Below, piece by piece: positions 31,572 to 32,759 of a stretch of 32,759 nt of DNA. The first letter of the stretch is position 1. Every line of letters begins with the position of its first letter. Below the pieces are notes generated by a model. That model was not told where the DNA came from. It worked only from the letters and a program-made list of their open reading frames with translations, and did no database searches. The position numbers and the translations under genes were made by a program. Source of the DNA: Streptococcus mitis (GTDB lineage Bacteria > Bacillota > Bacilli > Lactobacillales > Streptococcaceae); NCBI GenBank assembly GCA_018364455.1, contig JAGZLW010000020.1, positions 1-32,759 of the forward strand, read 5' to 3'.

Positions 31572-32546
31572 ATGGAAGTTTTTGAAAGTCTCAAAGCCAA
31601 CTTGGTTGGTAAAAATGCTCGTATCGTTCTCCCTGAAGGGGAAGAGCCTCGTATTCTTCAAGCTACAAAACGCTTGGTAAAAGAAACAGAAGTGATTCCT
31701 GTTTTGCTTGGAAATCCTGAAAAAATTAAAATTTATCTTGAAATCGAAGGTATCGAAGATGGTTATGAAGTCATCGACCCTCAACACTACGATAAATTTG
31801 AAGAAATGGTCGCTGCCTTGGTAGAGCGTCGTAAGGGTAAAATGTCTGAAGAAGATGCACGCAAGGTTTTGGTTGAAGATGTCAACTATTTTGGTGTTAT
31901 GTTGGTTTACTTGGGCTTGGTTGATGGAATGGTATCTGGAGCTATTCACTCAACAGCTTCAACAGTTCGTCCAGCTCTTCAAATCATCAAAACTCGTCCA
32001 AATGTAACTCGTACTTCAGGTGCCTTCCTCATGGTTCGTGGTACGGAACGTTACCTCTTTGGGGACTGTGCCATCAACATTAATCCAGATGCAGAAGCCT
32101 TGGCTGAAATTGCTATCAACTCAGCAATTACAGCTAAGATGTTTGGCATCGAACCTAAAATTGCCATGCTGAGCTATTCTACTAAAGGTTCAGGATTTGG
32201 AGAAAGCGTTGATAAGGTTGTTGAAGCAACTAAAATTGCTCACGACTTGCGTCCTGATCTTGAAATCGATGGTGAGTTGCAATTTGATGCGGCCTTTGTT
32301 CCTGAAACTGCAGCTTTGAAAGCTCCTGGAAGTACGGTAGCTGGTCAAGCAAATGTCTTCATCTTCCCAGGTATCGAGGCAGGAAATATCGGTTACAAGA
32401 TGGCAGAACGCCTTGGTGGATTTGCGGCAGTAGGACCTGTTTTGCAAGGTTTGAACAAGCCAGTTAACGACCTTTCTCGTGGCTGTAATGCAGATGATGT
32501 TTACAAGTTAACCCTTATCACAGCAGCTCAAGCAGTTCATCAATAA
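31572..32546 (+). CDS. pta: Phosphate acetyltransferase
   Basis: Interconverts acetyl-CoA and acetyl phosphate, the step before acetate kinase in overflow metabolism. It has 324 residues, the short form with only the PTA_PTB catalytic domain. Conserved segments are the RIVLPEGEEPRIL start, DGMVSGAIHSTA, and MLSYSTKGSGFGESV, then FDAAFVPETAALKAPGS and the NVFIFPGIEAGNIGYK end. It is the last gene after relQ, nadK and the pseudouridine synthase gene, followed by a long hairpin terminator. Codon use is strongly biased, as for a highly expressed gene. Confidence 0.97.
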   Translation: MEVFESLKANLVGKNARIVLPEGEEPRILQATKRLVKETEVIPVLLGNPEKIKIYLEIEGIEDGYEVIDPQHYDKFEEMVAALVERRKGKMSEEDARKVLVEDVNYFGVMLVYLGLVDGMVSGAIHSTASTVRPALQIIKTRPNVTRTSGAFLMVRGTERYLFGDCAININPDAEALAEIAINSAITAKMFGIEPKIAMLSYSTKGSGFGESVDKVVEATKIAHDLRPDLEIDGELQFDAAFVPETAALKAPGSTVAGQANVFIFPGIEAGNIGYKMAERLGGFAAVGPVLQGLNKPVNDLSRGCNADDVYKLTLITAAQAVHQ

Positions 32547-32583
32547 AGAGAAGTGCTACTAAATAATTCGCATTTATAATCAA

Positions 32584-32632
32584 AAAACGCACAGTATCAG
32601 TACAGAAATGTACTGATACTATGCGTTTTATT
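32584..32632 (+). terminator. Long hairpin terminator after pta
   Basis: A 21-base left arm (32584-32604) pairs with 32609-32629 with one C-A mismatch and a GAAA tetraloop; the outer part is AAAACGC/GCGTTTT. It is unusually long for a terminator and can act on both strands, as T or A runs flank both sides. Confidence 0.85.
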
Positions 32633-32648
32633 ATGTGACTATTAGTCC

Positions 32649-32672
32649 GTCTCGCTCCGTTAGGTGCGAGAC
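32649..32672. repeat. GC-rich inverted repeat downstream of pta
   Basis: GTCTCGC (32649-32655) pairs with GCGAGAC (32666-32672) around a ten-base loop with a further CC/GG. It is unlike the surrounding AT-rich DNA. The function is unknown. Confidence 0.55.
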
Positions 32673-32697
32673 AAAAAAACCACCCGCTATGCGGGTG
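32673..32697 (-). terminator. Minus-strand terminator for a unit beyond the right edge
   Basis: On the - strand CACCCGC pairs with GCGGGTG (32691-32697 with 32681-32687, three-base loop) and is followed by GG and seven T (32673-32679). It therefore ends a leftward transcript that enters the window from the right. No coding frame could be supported in 32698-32759. Confidence 0.75.
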
Positions 32698-32759
32698 CGC
32701 GTCGAAGGTTATACCAAAAAAACTCCGAACGCGATACAATAAAGGTGTTCAAGCCAATT

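Noticed and set aside
32575..32580. TATAAT just before the pta terminator, possibly a small RNA promoter
   Set aside because: No -35 and no TGn extension; the sequence is AT-rich, so a chance match is likely.
32518..32739. 73-codon minus-strand frame after pta
   Set aside because: It runs through two terminator-type hairpins and into the pta 3' end; the peptide looks like translated hairpin arms.
1..32759. CRISPR array, toxin-antitoxin pair or defence island
   Set aside because: No regularly spaced repeats and no such genes were found; all supported genes are housekeeping or metabolic.

Overview
The window is core chromosome of a low-GC streptococcus, almost certainly of the mitis group (S. 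mitis, S. oralis or S. pneumoniae relatives). The evidence is the close fit of nearly every protein to pneumococcal families and gene order, extended -10 promoters (TGnTATAAT) in front of most transcription units, and a BOX repeat (boxA-boxB-boxC), which is typical of pneumococcus and its close relatives. No phage genes, transposases, CRISPR arrays or toxin-like accessory islands were seen. I did not find a new multi-gene system; the better leads are in the control regions and in one divergent enzyme.

Layout from left to right: the 3' end of guaC; a tRNA-Arg(CCG) gene with its own promoter and terminator; a tightly packed + strand operon rnc-smc-HAD-HAD-ftsY (RNA processing, chromosome condensation, SRP receptor) ending in a bidirectional terminator; on the - strand zwf, then the glutamine transporter glnPQ behind a GlnR-type operator; on the + strand a CPBP/CAAX-type membrane protease, then uvrB-mutX (DNA repair and nucleotide sanitation). 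The - strand then carries niaX-niaR (niacin uptake and its repressor) and coaB-coaC-ECF S component (coenzyme A synthesis and a probable pantothenate transporter), followed by fhs (one-carbon metabolism) on the + strand.

A BOX repeat and a terminator separate fhs from the second block: pcrA-radC (+ strand repair), then - strand units of a class I glutamine amidotransferase with rex, a four-gene unit prs2-cysteine desulfurase-DUF1831-DUF4649, and a CYTH-domain protein. Divergent from CYTH is the + strand operon relQ-nadK-rluD family-pta (alarmone synthesis, NADP formation, rRNA pseudouridine, acetyl phosphate). As far as I recall pneumococcal maps, the fhs side and the pcrA side are distant there, so the BOX may mark a rearrangement joint.

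The last 110 bases after pta are richer in GC and hairpins and include a minus-strand terminator, suggesting that another gene or element ends just beyond the right edge. The most interesting leads are a hairpin at radC that hides its ribosome binding site and contains a competence-type cin-box in its loop, a probable leaderless coaB transcript, and a second PRPP synthetase that lacks the canonical catalytic loop residues.
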